A stretch of DNA of 10,571 bases from the NCBI GenBank assembly GCA_023512665.1, contig JAILZC010000011.1, positions 1-10,571 of the forward strand. The letters run 5' to 3'. Origin of the DNA: Candidatus Bipolaricaulota bacterium. Lineage in GTDB: Bacteria; Bipolaricaulota; Bipolaricaulia; RBG-16-55-9; DRXL01. Both the position numbers and the translations under genes were made by a program. Each line of letters opens with the position of its first letter. The stretch's first letter is position 1. A model generated the notes under the pieces. That model saw only the letters and a program-made list of their open reading frames with translations. It was not told the DNA's origin and made no database searches. Below, in pieces: positions 1 to 7,280 of the stretch.

Positions 1-2
1 GG

Positions 3-911
3 ACAGGGGTGAGGGGGCAGAAGCCCGTGCTCGCGTGCCTCATGGCGGTCACCGACGCTAGACCGGCTATCGAGATCTTAGAAGAGGCGAACATCCCGCA
101 CTATAGCTTTCCGGAGCGCGCGGCACGGGCTTTGGCCGCGATGGCCCGCTATCGCGAATGGGTCCACCGCCCGCGCACCGAGTACCGAGTCTTCACGGAC
201 GTGCAAATCGAACAAGCTCGAGAGATCATCGCGCGCGCCACGCGCGAGGGGCGCTCGCTGCTGCTGGAGCCCGAAGCGCACGATCTCCTCAAAGCCTACG
301 GCTTCCCCGTGCTCCAGTATCGCTTCGCCAAGACCGAAGACGAAGCCCTCCAAGCAGCCCGCGAGATCGGCTACCCCGTGGTGCTCAAGATCGTCTCGCC
401 GGATATTGCCCATAAAGTTGACGTCGGCGGCGTCAAGCTCGATATTCACAGCGACGAAAAGCTGCGTGACAGCTACCGTCAGATGCTCGCGGACGTGCAG
501 AGAGCCAAGCCCGACGCGCGGATCTTTGGGGTCTTCGTGCAAGAGTTCATCAAAGGGGGCAAGGAGACGATCCTGGGGCTCAAGCGCGATCCGCTCTTTG
601 GGCCGCTGTTGATGTTCGGGCTTGGGGGGATTTATGTGGAAGCCCTGCAGGATGTGACGTTCCGCATGGCGCCGATCCGCGAGCTTGGTGTTCAGCGAAT
701 GATCCGGCAGATTCGGGGCTTTAAGATCTTGGAGGGCTTTCGTGGCGAGCCGCCTTCAGATATAGATGCGATCGCGGAGTGCCTGGCGCGGCTGTCGCAG
801 CTCGCCACTCAAATAGAAGAGATCGTCGAACTGGACATCAACCCCTTGATCGTCTTAGAAAAGGGGCGCGGGGCGCGTGTCGTAGACGCGCGCATTGTCA
901 CCTCACCCTAG
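3..911 (+). CDS. ADP-forming acetyl/acyl-CoA synthetase, C-terminal part (5' end outside window)
   Basis: Enzymes of this family interconvert acyl-CoA + ADP + phosphate and acid + ATP + CoA in the cytoplasm. The frame is open to the left edge, so about 300 C-terminal residues of a protein usually near 700 aa are seen; the GTG at 9 is probably internal. Counting from that codon, residues 1-50 are the end of a succinyl-CoA-ligase-like domain (KPVLACLMAV). Residues 82-300 are an ATP-grasp domain: EPEAHDLLKAYGFPV, the nucleotide-binding Lys127 in VVLKI, the HKVDVGGVKL loop (135-144), FIKGGKE (180-186), RDPLFGPLLMFGLGG (193-207) and the metal-binding ELDINPL (274-280). No disruption is visible. 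The last residues (TSP) and the stop lie in the arm of a palindromic repeat. The next gene is convergent. Family assignment is firm; the acyl substrate cannot be told from this half. Confidence 0.93.
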   Translation, partial: TGVRGQKPVLACLMAVTDARPAIEILEEANIPHYSFPERAARALAAMARYREWVHRPRTEYRVFTDVQIEQAREIIARATREGRSLLLEPEAHDLLKAYGFPVLQYRFAKTEDEALQAAREIGYPVVLKIVSPDIAHKVDVGGVKLDIHSDEKLRDSYRQMLADVQRAKPDARIFGVFVQEFIKGGKETILGLKRDPLFGPLLMFGLGGIYVEALQDVTFRMAPIRELGVQRMIRQIRGFKILEGFRGEPPSDIDAIAECLARLSQLATQIEEIVELDINPLIVLEKGRGARVVDARIVTSP

Positions 912-944
912 CCCTCTCCGTTTACGGAGAGGGAAGGGGTGAGG
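901..944. repeat. Palindromic repeat, copy 1; possible bidirectional terminator
   Basis: A perfect 9-bp stem, CCCTCTCCG (912-920) with CGGAGAGGG (925-933), encloses a TTTA loop. Outer arms CCTCACCC (901-908) and GGGTGAGG (937-944) extend it to a 44-base imperfect palindrome. The 22-base core (912-933) is the exact reverse complement of the core at 6417-6438, so this is a dispersed element rather than a chance hairpin. It lies between two convergent genes and could stop transcription from both sides, but there is no clear U tract on either strand. Confidence 0.8.
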
Positions 945-950
945 TGCAGC

Positions 951-2264
951 CTAACGCACCTCGACCCAGATTGGATTCGTATACGCTTGATCGCCGTCGT
1001 CGGCCACGACGCGCACGACGTACCAGCTCCTCTCCGTGGGCTTATCCGTGAGGGTGATCACCGCGCGCTCTTCGCCGAGGGTGAAAGTCTTTAAGACTTT
1101 GCCGTTCTTGATGATCTGCGCTGACTGCAGGGTGCGCGGCTCCTCTTGGGAGGGATCGCGCGGGAGCACGAGCAGTTCAGCCTTCAGCGAGATCTCTTGG
1201 CCGCGCGACAGCGTCACCGTATCCCCGGGGAGGACTTTTCCGTCTTGGGCTGTAAAATTCACTAATGGGCCATAGGTCGTGAACGCCCGTCCGCTCTTGA
1301 GGGCCGCGATCCATTTTTCGGCCGTCAGTTCGCCCTCGACGCGCACGAACGTGCGCGGGCGGCCATAGCGCTCATGCCCAGGGCGAAAGTCCATCCAGTC
1401 GTGATCGTCGCTGGCGCCGACGGCGACATAGCGTCGCCCTTCGTTCCAGAACTTGAAGAGCTGCTCGATGGCCTTCGCATCGCCCTGATCGAATTCGCCG
1501 TTGAAGATCTCCACAGCATCAAAACCGTAATCGAAGATCTCTGTGCCCAGCAGGGCGAAGTAGCCGTCCCCGCTTGACCCAGGGTGATTGGCTTGGATGA
1601 TCTGCGCTCCGCAGGCGCGCGCTTGCGCGAAATAATCCTTGGGGGTCTTGCCGGGAGCATACGTCACGGCACAGGTAAGCGGGTAGGCGTTCCAGTGGCC
1701 TATGGGGGTAGTGATCTCTTCGCTCAAGATCGCGGGGACGCCGCGCGCTTGGGCAGTCTTTAAGAAAAGTTCATGCCCAGCGATCGTCTCGTGATCGCTG
1801 ATAAACACCAGATCGAGATCGGCCGCACGCTGCACGACCACTAATTGCTCTATGGGTGTATGGCCATCGAGGCTGGCGGTGCTGTGAGCATGGAGGTCTG
1901 CTGAGTAATAGCTCCACTCTTTGGCGGGCGAGAAGGCGCGCTGGAGCGCGACCGTTAGCTCAAGGGTCTTGCCCACTTGCACAGTGATCTCTTGGGCGAA
2001 GGGTTTTACAGTAAAGCCCGCGCCGCGGTCAACGATCAGAGTATATCGCTCTTGGGGCAGTGTCAGTCGAGCGAAACCGAGTTATTTGAGGTCAGTATAA
2101 GCGATGAAGAGCTTGCCGAAGCGATCTTGGGCGAAGATCAGGGCATCGGCGGGCTGGCCGTCGAGCGTCACCTTGACGTTCAGTTGGCCGGTCGGCTGGG
2201 TGAGAACCGGGGCCGACGACAGGACGAGGGCGAGCAGAACAACGAGCGAGAGAAAGCGCTTCAT
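951..2264 (-). pseudogene. Secreted CehA/McbA-like PHP metallohydrolase, interrupted by one in-frame stop
   Basis: PHP-domain metallohydrolases cleave phosphoester or carbamate-type bonds with a cluster of two or three metals; the substrate is unknown here. Start ATG at 2264, with AAGGAGG 7 bases upstream. The frame begins with a signal peptide (MKRFLSLVVLLALVLSSAPV), then a beta-rich domain, and hits TAA at codon 61. The same frame continues without shift for 376 codons with natural sequence (LGFARLTLPQERYTLIVDRG directly after the stop). Numbering through the stop, the metal-site motifs are all present: DLHAH (123-127), SDHE (156-159), SEEIT (181-185), GHWN (189-192), NHPG (226-229) and GASDDHDW (283-290). 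A beta-sandwich-like tail follows to residue 437. A restart at GTG 1982 would lose the signal peptide and has no ribosome site. It is a fresh pseudogene, a base error, or read-through; the family call is good. Confidence 0.85.
2082..2084 (-). other. In-frame TAA inside the PHP hydrolase gene
   Basis: The minus strand reads GAC CTC AAA TAA CTC GGT TTC. One substitution (for example CAA to TAA) restores an uninterrupted 437-residue protein. TAA is the terminal stop of the synthetase gene at 9551-9553, so wholesale TAA reassignment is not supported. Confidence 0.9.
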
Positions 2265-2298
2265 CGGTTACCTCCTTGTGGCCATAGTTCTTTATGAT

Positions 2299-2327
2299 AT
2301 TGTAGCGGGGCTAGGGCTGGTTGACAA
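2299..2327 (-). promoter_or_regulatory. Predicted sigma70-like promoter for the PHP hydrolase gene
   Basis: On the minus strand, TTGTCA (2327-2322, 5 of 6 consensus) is followed after exactly 17 bases by TACAAT (2304-2299, 5 of 6). Transcription would begin near 2292, leaving a leader of about 28 bases with AAGGAGG before the ATG at 2264. The -35 box overlaps that of the promoter facing the other way. Predicted by eye only. Confidence 0.55.
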
Positions 2328-2350
2328 GCGCCACTGGAGAGGGCTAGACT
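2321..2350 (+). promoter_or_regulatory. Predicted sigma70-like promoter for the short secreted-protein gene
   Basis: A perfect TTGACA (2321-2326) is followed after 18 bases by TAGACT (2345-2350, 4 of 6 consensus). The start of transcription would be near 2357, just ahead of the ribosome site GGAGG at 2361-2365 and the ATG at 2374. The -35 box shares bases 2322-2326 with the divergent promoter. The -10 box is weaker than its counterpart. Confidence 0.5.
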
Positions 2351-2373
2351 TGGCTCCGAAGGAGGTGTTCTTG

Positions 2374-2610
2374 ATGAGAGTGAAGATGTTCATGCTGGCG
2401 GGCCTGGCCCTTATGATCTTGGGTCTGGGGATTGGCAATTCGGTCGCTCAGGCTCCCGATTGGGAGTGGGTCAAGATCTTCGGCGGGCGCGGCAATGATG
2501 CGGGCTTCTCCGTGCAGCAGACCAGCGATGGCGGCTATATCCTGCTGGGAGAAACATTCTTTCTTGGCAGCGAGGGGAGAGAATTCTTGCTGATCAAGTC
2601 TCGGCCGTGA
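2374..2610 (+). pseudogene. Secreted protein with a single propeller-type repeat, probably truncated
   Basis: 78 codons. The start is ATG 2374, chosen for the strong site GAAGGAGGTG at 2358-2367 and the signal peptide that follows (MRVKMFMLAGLALMILGLGI...VAQA, cleavage near residue 27). Upstream codons in the same frame are antisense to the neighbouring gene. The mature part is one unit of a known beta-propeller-like repeat: WVKIFGGRGNDAGFSVQQTS, DGGYILLGET and EFLLIKS. Proteins with this unit normally carry many copies over several hundred residues (family knowledge). Here the frame ends right after LIKSRP, and the stop lies in a hairpin at 2607-2628. It may be a remnant of a longer gene or a genuine small exported protein; truncation seems more likely. 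Confidence 0.65.
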
Positions 2611-2628
2611 GGGGGATGGCCCTCTCAC
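2607..2628 (+). terminator. Hairpin over the stop codon of the short secreted-protein gene
   Basis: GTGAGGGGG (2607-2615) can pair with CCCTCTCAC (2620-2628) across an ATGG loop: 9 bp including one G-U pair. The stop TGA (2608-2610) is in the left arm. There is no U run after it, so its role as a terminator is uncertain. Confidence 0.35.
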
Positions 2629-2650
2629 CCTGCCCGACTTCTAATCAGGT

Positions 2651-2732
2651 AAAGCACGGGATGGTACGGAAGGCACGGAAAGACGACTGGTCTTTTCCTG
2701 TGCCTTCCGTGGGTCTTTCCGTGCTTTCCGTG
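2651..2732. repeat. Long palindrome made of CACGGAA units between convergent genes
   Basis: The outer arms AAAGCACGG (2651-2659) and CCGTGCTTT (2719-2727) are perfect inverted copies. The inner arms 2666-2684 and 2690-2710 pair over about 19 positions with two small bulges around a short loop. The heptamer TTCCGTG (CACGGAA on the other strand) occurs at 2705-2711, 2717-2723 and 2726-2732, and as CACGGAA at 2674-2680. The element fills the gap between the short secreted-protein gene and the end of the FadN-like gene. It could end transcription from both sides, or be a mobile palindromic repeat. Confidence 0.7.
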
Positions 2733-2755
2733 ATTCGAAAGTAAACTGAAGCCCC

Positions 2756-5161
2756 TCAGTTTCTCAGTGGCCTCCCCGTCGCCAGCATATGCTGGATGCG
2801 CTCTTGGGTCTTCTGCGTCCCGCAGAGCGACAGGAACTCTTCGCGCTCTAAATCGAGCATCTGCTGCTCGGTCAGTTCCGTCCCCGGCGGGACGTCGCCG
2901 CCAGTCAGAACACGCGCGAGCTTCTGCGCCATCAGCGCTTCATGATCGGTGATGCGCTTGGCCCACTGAAAGTTCTTGATCGCGATCTGCAGAGCGGCAT
3001 AGCCGCTGCGCCCTGTCACCTTGAGCCTTCTCGGCCGCGGTGGCTCATACCCCATCATCGCCATCGCTAAGACGTCCTTCTTGGCATCAGCGATGAGACG
3101 GTCTCTGTTCATGGTGATCTTGTCGTCGCGGCGCAACAAGCCGAATTTCTTCGCTTCTTTCGCGCTCGTCGCGACCTTGGCAAGCCCAATCAGCTCAAAG
3201 ACCCGCTGCAGGAACGGGAAGAGATCAACATTCGCATCTTCGGGAAGGTTTTCGAGCTGTCGCGCCCACAGCTCTTTGCAGCCCCCAGCAGCGGGAATGA
3301 CCCCGACGCCAAACTCCACTTGCCCCATATACAGCTCGCAGTGCGCCCGCACCCGCGCGCAGTGCAGCACGATCTCCGAGCCTCCGCCAAGGGTCATGTT
3401 GAACGGCGCGGCGACCACGGGCTTCTCAAAGTACTTGATGGCCATGTTCGCGTCTTGGAACGCTTTGACCATCTGCCCCAATTGCTCCCACGCTTGGCTC
3501 TGAATCGCTCCCAAGATCAACCCGATGTTCGCCCCCACACAGAAGTTCTGCCCCTCGTTGCCGATCACCAAGCCCACAAGATCGCGCTTGCGAACCTCTT
3601 CGAGCGACGCGCTGAGCATCTCGATGATGTCGGCATCCACAGCGTTCATATACGTGTGAAACTCCAAACACGCCACACCGTCTCCCAAATCTATCAGCGA
3701 TGCTCCCGGTGTTGCCTTGATGACGCGCTTCGTATCTTCCTTGAGCTCAGGGAGCACGAGCACGCCCGCGGGCCGGGGCAGCTCGCGATAGCCCTTCGCC
3801 TGCACGTCAAAATAGAGCTTCTTGCCCTCTTTCTTCTGATAGAAGCTCTCCCCGTGAGCCAAGAGATCTTCGACGATCTGGGGGATCTTCCGCCCCTCGC
3901 GCTTCATTCTCTCTACAGACTCTCTTACCCCAATGGCATCCCAGGTCTCAAACGGCCCCAGATCCCAGTTGAAGCCCCACTTCATCGCATTGTCAATAGA
4001 ATAAATATTGTCGGAGATCTCCGGGATGAGAGAGGCCGAATAGAGCAGCGTCTCCGACAGAATTTTCCAGGCGATCCGCCCCGCGCGGTCATCGGAGTAG
4101 ACGACGCTCTTGATTTTGTCGCCCACGGTAGACTGCTGGCTCGCTTTGGCGAGCGATGAGTACTCGAACTTCTCCTGAGGGCGATAGTCGAGAGTCTTAT
4201 AGTCGAAGACCCAGAACTCCCTCCTGCCGTTGACCGTCTTCTCTTGATAGAACCCCTTGCCGGCCTTGCGCCCCAACAGCCCTCGCTCCAACATCTTCTG
4301 CACAAAATCGGGGAGACGATAGACCTCGCGCATCGGATCGTGCGGGAGATTCTCATAGATATTCTTCATCACGTCGGCCATGACATCGAGGCCAACCAAG
4401 TCTACGGTGCGGAAGACGGCGCTCTTGGGGCGGCCCAGCGCCGGCCCGAAGATCGCGTCAATCTCCTCGACCTTATAGCCCTCCTCTTGCATGACCTTCA
4501 GCAAATACGAAATCCCGAAGATCCCGATGCGGTTGGCGATGAAGTTGGGAGTGTCTTTTGCTAAGACGACCCCTTTGCCCAAGCGCCGCTCGGCGAAGTC
4601 CATCACGAACTCCAAGATCTCCCGGTCAGTCTCGGGCCCGGGAATGATCTCCAAGAGCTTCATGTAGCGCACGGGATTGAAGAAGTGCGTGATGAGCGTG
4701 TGTCGTTTCAGCTCCGGGGAAGACTTTTGGGTGATCGCCGCGAGAGCAATCCCAGAAGTGTTGGAGCTGACGATAGAGTCTCTCTTTCGGAACTTCTCGA
4801 TCTTGGCGAACGTCTCTTGCTTGACGTCGAGTCGCTCAAAGACGGCCTCGACGATCCAGTCGGCTTCTCCTAAGCGATCCAAGTGATCTTCGGTATTGCC
4901 CACAGTGATGAGCTGGGCATCGTTGGGGTCGAAGAAGAGCGCCGGGCTTGCTTTCAAAGCTCGCTGCAGCCCAGCGTTGACGATGCGATTTCTCACGGCA
5001 GGGTCTTGCAGCGTGAGCCCTTTGGATTTCTCTTCGGGGGTCAGTTCTTTGGGAACGATATCCAACAGATGGACTTTTATCCCGACACCGGCTAAGAGCG
5101 CGGCGATCCCCGCGCCCATCGTGCCTGCACCTAGAACTGCTGCTGTCTTGATGTCGCGCAT
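2756..5161 (-). CDS. fadN: 3-hydroxyacyl-CoA dehydrogenase / enoyl-CoA hydratase, FadN type
   Basis: A bifunctional beta-oxidation enzyme: it hydrates enoyl-CoA and oxidises 3-hydroxyacyl-CoA with NAD+. It has 801 residues, close to the FadN family length, with the dehydrogenase first and the hydratase last, the reverse of the E. coli FadB order. The start at 5161 has AAGGAG upstream; the longer frame to 5218 would overlap the thiolase. Rossmann motif LGAGTMGAG is at 10-18; the dehydrogenase pair is His159 and Glu171 in THFFNPVRYMKLLEIIPG. A linker region (about 340-480) leads to the crotonase domain, with NFCVGANIG (539-547), LGGGSE (591-596) and GQVEFG (613-618). Glu596 and Glu616 align with the two catalytic glutamates of classical hydratases, so both sites look intact. 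It lies 16 bases after the thiolase stop, with which it should form one operon. A hairpin region follows its end. Confidence 0.93.
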   Translation of the reverse strand: MRDIKTAAVLGAGTMGAGIAALLAGVGIKVHLLDIVPKELTPEEKSKGLTLQDPAVRNRIVNAGLQRALKASPALFFDPNDAQLITVGNTEDHLDRLGEADWIVEAVFERLDVKQETFAKIEKFRKRDSIVSSNTSGIALAAITQKSSPELKRHTLITHFFNPVRYMKLLEIIPGPETDREILEFVMDFAERRLGKGVVLAKDTPNFIANRIGIFGISYLLKVMQEEGYKVEEIDAIFGPALGRPKSAVFRTVDLVGLDVMADVMKNIYENLPHDPMREVYRLPDFVQKMLERGLLGRKAGKGFYQEKTVNGRREFWVFDYKTLDYRPQEKFEYSSLAKASQQSTVGDKIKSVVYSDDRAGRIAWKILSETLLYSASLIPEISDNIYSIDNAMKWGFNWDLGPFETWDAIGVRESVERMKREGRKIPQIVEDLLAHGESFYQKKEGKKLYFDVQAKGYRELPRPAGVLVLPELKEDTKRVIKATPGASLIDLGDGVACLEFHTYMNAVDADIIEMLSASLEEVRKRDLVGLVIGNEGQNFCVGANIGLILGAIQSQAWEQLGQMVKAFQDANMAIKYFEKPVVAAPFNMTLGGGSEIVLHCARVRAHCELYMGQVEFGVGVIPAAGGCKELWARQLENLPEDANVDLFPFLQRVFELIGLAKVATSAKEAKKFGLLRRDDKITMNRDRLIADAKKDVLAMAMMGYEPPRPRRLKVTGRSGYAALQIAIKNFQWAKRITDHEALMAQKLARVLTGGDVPPGTELTEQQMLDLEREEFLSLCGTQKTQERIQHMLATGRPLRN

Positions 5162-5177
5162 ATTCTTCTCTCCTTCG

Positions 5178-6326
5178 CTAAACTCTCTCGAAGACCGCGG
5201 CCATCCCTTGGCCGCCACCGATGCACATCGTCACGACACCAAATTGCGCATCTCTCCGGGGCATCTCGTGCACCAGCGTCACCAGCAGCCGACACCCCGA
5301 CGATCCCAATGCGTGCCCCAGCGCGATCGCCCCGCCGTTCACGTTGACCTTCTCCATCGGCATACCCAGCTCGCGAATCACCGCGAGCGCCTGCGCCGCG
5401 AACGCTTCGTTGAACTCAAAGAGATCTATATCTTTTAGAGAGAGCTTGGCTTTCTTGAGGGCTTTAGGAACGGCGTAGACTGGGCCGATGCCCATGATCT
5501 CCGGGCGGACGCCTGCCGCCGCAGCCGAGACGAAGCGCGCGAGGGGCTTGAGCCCCAAGCTGCGCGCCTTCTGCTTGGACGCGAGCAGCACCGCTGAGGC
5601 CCCATCGGTCAAGGGCGACGAATTCCCCGCGGTCACCGTGCCCCCCTCGCGAAAGACGGGCTTGAGCTGTGCTAACGCTTCGAGTGTCGTATCGGCGCGG
5701 ATCGTCTCATCTACGGTGTGCGTGATCGTCTTGCCGTCTGTTCGCACGGTAAGCGGCACGATCTCGTCCTTGAAGCGCCCTTCGTTCGTGGCGCGCACGG
5801 CCTTCATGTGTGACTCATAGGCGAACTTGTCCTGATCCTCGCGAGAGATTTTATATTTTTCCGCAACATTCTCGGCGGTGATCCCCATCGGCGTATAGAC
5901 TTCGGGATACTCTTGAGCTAAGATCGGGTTAGGCCGCGGGGTGTAGCCGCCCATCGGCACCATGCTCATAGACTCGACGCCCCCGGCAATGATGAGATCG
6001 GCGTCGCCGTAGGCGATCGCATAGCACCCGTTGACGACCGACTCGAGGCCCGAGGCGCAGAAGCGATTGATCGTACACGCCGGCACAGACTCTGGGATCT
6101 TGGCCAAGAACTGGGCGATGCGGGCGACGTTCATGCCCTGTTCGGCCTCGGGCATGGCGCAGCCTAGACGGATATCGTCGAGCTCTTTGGGGTCAACGCC
6201 GGTGCGCTCGATGAGGGCTGCTAAGACAGCCGCGGCGAACTCATCAGGGCGCGTCTCCTTCAAGACGCCTCGGCCTGCTCGACCTACGGCGCACCGCACC
6301 GCTCCCACAACCACGACTTCCCTCAT
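5178..6326 (-). CDS. fadA: Acetyl-CoA acyltransferase (3-ketoacyl-CoA thiolase)
   Basis: Thiolase of 382 residues, the normal length for the degradative thiolase family. It cleaves 3-ketoacyl-CoA with CoA to release acetyl-CoA, the last step of each beta-oxidation round. The nucleophile is Cys90 in INRFCASGLESV. The His of the active site is His338 in NGGAIALGHALGSSG, and the second Cys is Cys368 in MCIGGGQGMA. FEFNEAFAAQ (303-312) is also present. ATG at 6326 is preceded by AAAGGAGG at good spacing. The FadN-like gene follows at once, so substrate can be passed from hydratase/dehydrogenase to thiolase. No clear promoter is visible between this start and the palindromic repeat at 6381-6475. 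The family fits FadA/AtoB; the adjacent FadN-like partner favours a fatty-acid role over a biosynthetic one. Confidence 0.93.
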   Translation of the reverse strand: MREVVVVGAVRCAVGRAGRGVLKETRPDEFAAAVLAALIERTGVDPKELDDIRLGCAMPEAEQGMNVARIAQFLAKIPESVPACTINRFCASGLESVVNGCYAIAYGDADLIIAGGVESMSMVPMGGYTPRPNPILAQEYPEVYTPMGITAENVAEKYKISREDQDKFAYESHMKAVRATNEGRFKDEIVPLTVRTDGKTITHTVDETIRADTTLEALAQLKPVFREGGTVTAGNSSPLTDGASAVLLASKQKARSLGLKPLARFVSAAAAGVRPEIMGIGPVYAVPKALKKAKLSLKDIDLFEFNEAFAAQALAVIRELGMPMEKVNVNGGAIALGHALGSSGCRLLVTLVHEMPRRDAQFGVVTMCIGGGQGMAAVFERV

Positions 6327-6380
6327 AAGAAGACCTCCTTTGCTGAGTGAACTTCCAGCTACCTCATTCCCGACCCTAGC

Positions 6381-6475
6381 CCCCTCACCCCTTCTCTCCC
6401 CTTCACCTCTCCCTGACCCTCTCCGTAAACGGAGAGGGAACGGGTGAGGTAGGGGAGAGGGGATGGAGGTGAGGG
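6381..6475. repeat. Palindromic repeat, copy 2 (long form), inverted relative to copy 1
   Basis: Perfect stem CCCTCTCCG (6417-6425) with CGGAGAGGG (6430-6438) around TAAA. Pyrimidine-rich left arms (CCCTCACC... from 6382) and purine-rich right arms (...GAGGTGAGGG to 6475) extend it to an imperfect palindrome of about 95 bases. The core is the exact reverse complement of 912-933, and about 30 of 33 bases agree when the flank is included. It lies in the 202-base gap between the DsbA-like gene and the thiolase gene. The remaining 50 bases next to the DsbA end (6479-6528) show nothing I recognise. Confidence 0.8.
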
Positions 6476-6528
6476 TGAAATCGCGCCTTGCCCATAGCCG
6501 CTTGAATGTACTCCGTCAGCATTCGCGC

Positions 6529-7269
6529 TCACTTTCCTTGCTTGGCTAACTCCGCGTCAATCATCGCTTTGAACTTCTCATAGGGCCACGCCCCAACGAG
6601 CGGACGCCCGTTGATGAAGAAGAGTGGCGTCCCGATGGAGCTGGGCCTCTCGGATTCGGGCACCTTCGCTAGGAGTTCTCGAAGGATTTGACGGTCTTTC
6701 TCGATCTCGGCCTTGGCCCAGTCAGAGTTCAGACAGCTCGCAAAGGCTTCTTCATCCAGTCCCAGCTCCCGCGCAAGAGACTCTAAATCCTCTGCGCTCA
6801 GACGCCCCTTCCCTTCCTCGAAGATCACATAGAAGAGTCGGTCGTGATACTCCCAGAAGTGCCCCTGGGCGTGAGCACACTCGCCCGCTTGCGCCGCGAG
6901 CTGCGCCACCTCCCCGTGCACAATGAGATTGTAAAAGACGTACTTCACTAACCCAGGGCGAATGTACTCCTCGTCAATCTTGGGAAAGGTCTGCCAGAGA
7001 TGGCGCGCGCAGAAGGGGCAATAGAACTCGGCAAATTCTACTATGGTCACAGGGGCATCCGCCACGCCCTTGGTCGGCTGCTCCGGGATATTTTCTATCA
7101 GAGTTGGAGGGGTCTGTGCTGGCTCTGGGGGCGGAGCCGGCGCTGTCGTCGTCTCTTGGGCAGGGGGCTTGGCCGGGCGCGACGAGATCCAACTGATCGC
7201 GATCAGCGCGCCGGCCCCGACAATCGCGAGAACCACGATCCAGATGATGGGGCTGCTCTTTGCAGACAT
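6529..7269 (-). CDS. Membrane-anchored DsbA-family thiol:disulfide protein
   Basis: 246 residues. An N-terminal membrane segment (about 7-28) is followed by a Pro/Ala/Thr-rich spacer (31-60), then a DsbA-like thioredoxin fold carrying CPFC at 84-87 (EFAEFYCPFCARH) and the cis-proline loop GTP at 213-215. The anchor and spacer place the domain outside the cytoplasmic membrane, where such proteins make, break or isomerise disulfides in exported proteins. Two further Cys (131 and 179) are present. The start ATG at 7269 is preceded by AAAGGAG; a GTG at 7284 is possible but would put the ribosome site inside the gene. It starts 11 bases after the rhodanese stop, so co-transcription is likely. No DsbB or VKOR partner is in the window. 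Direction (oxidant or reductant) cannot be told. Confidence 0.88.
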   Translation of the reverse strand: MSAKSSPIIWIVVLAIVGAGALIAISWISSRPAKPPAQETTTAPAPPPEPAQTPPTLIENIPEQPTKGVADAPVTIVEFAEFYCPFCARHLWQTFPKIDEEYIRPGLVKYVFYNLIVHGEVAQLAAQAGECAHAQGHFWEYHDRLFYVIFEEGKGRLSAEDLESLARELGLDEEAFASCLNSDWAKAEIEKDRQILRELLAKVPESERPSSIGTPLFFINGRPLVGAWPYEKFKAMIDAELAKQGK

Positions 7270-7280
7270 AGGGTCTCCTT

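Noticed and set aside
2082..2084. TAA as a reassigned sense codon in this organism
   Set aside because: TAA also terminates the acyl-CoA synthetase gene at 9551-9553, right at the end of its conserved length.
2104..2373. Upstream extension of the short secreted-protein frame
   Set aside because: These codons are antisense to the PHP hydrolase signal region; a ribosome site and signal peptide fix the start at 2374.
2651..2732. CRISPR-like short repeats
   Set aside because: The heptamers are only a few bases apart, lie in opposite orientations forming a palindrome, and have no spacers.
3320..4159. Long open frame (279 codons) on the plus strand
   Set aside because: It is antisense to the FadN-like gene, shows no recognisable motif and has His/Arg/Leu-rich shadow composition.
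2756..5161. Dehydrogenase-hydratase fusion as a novel arrangement
   Set aside because: The order and length match the known FadN family.
5162..5218. Longer start for the FadN-like protein
   Set aside because: It would overlap the thiolase gene, and AAGGAG sits just before ATG 5161, where the Rossmann region begins.
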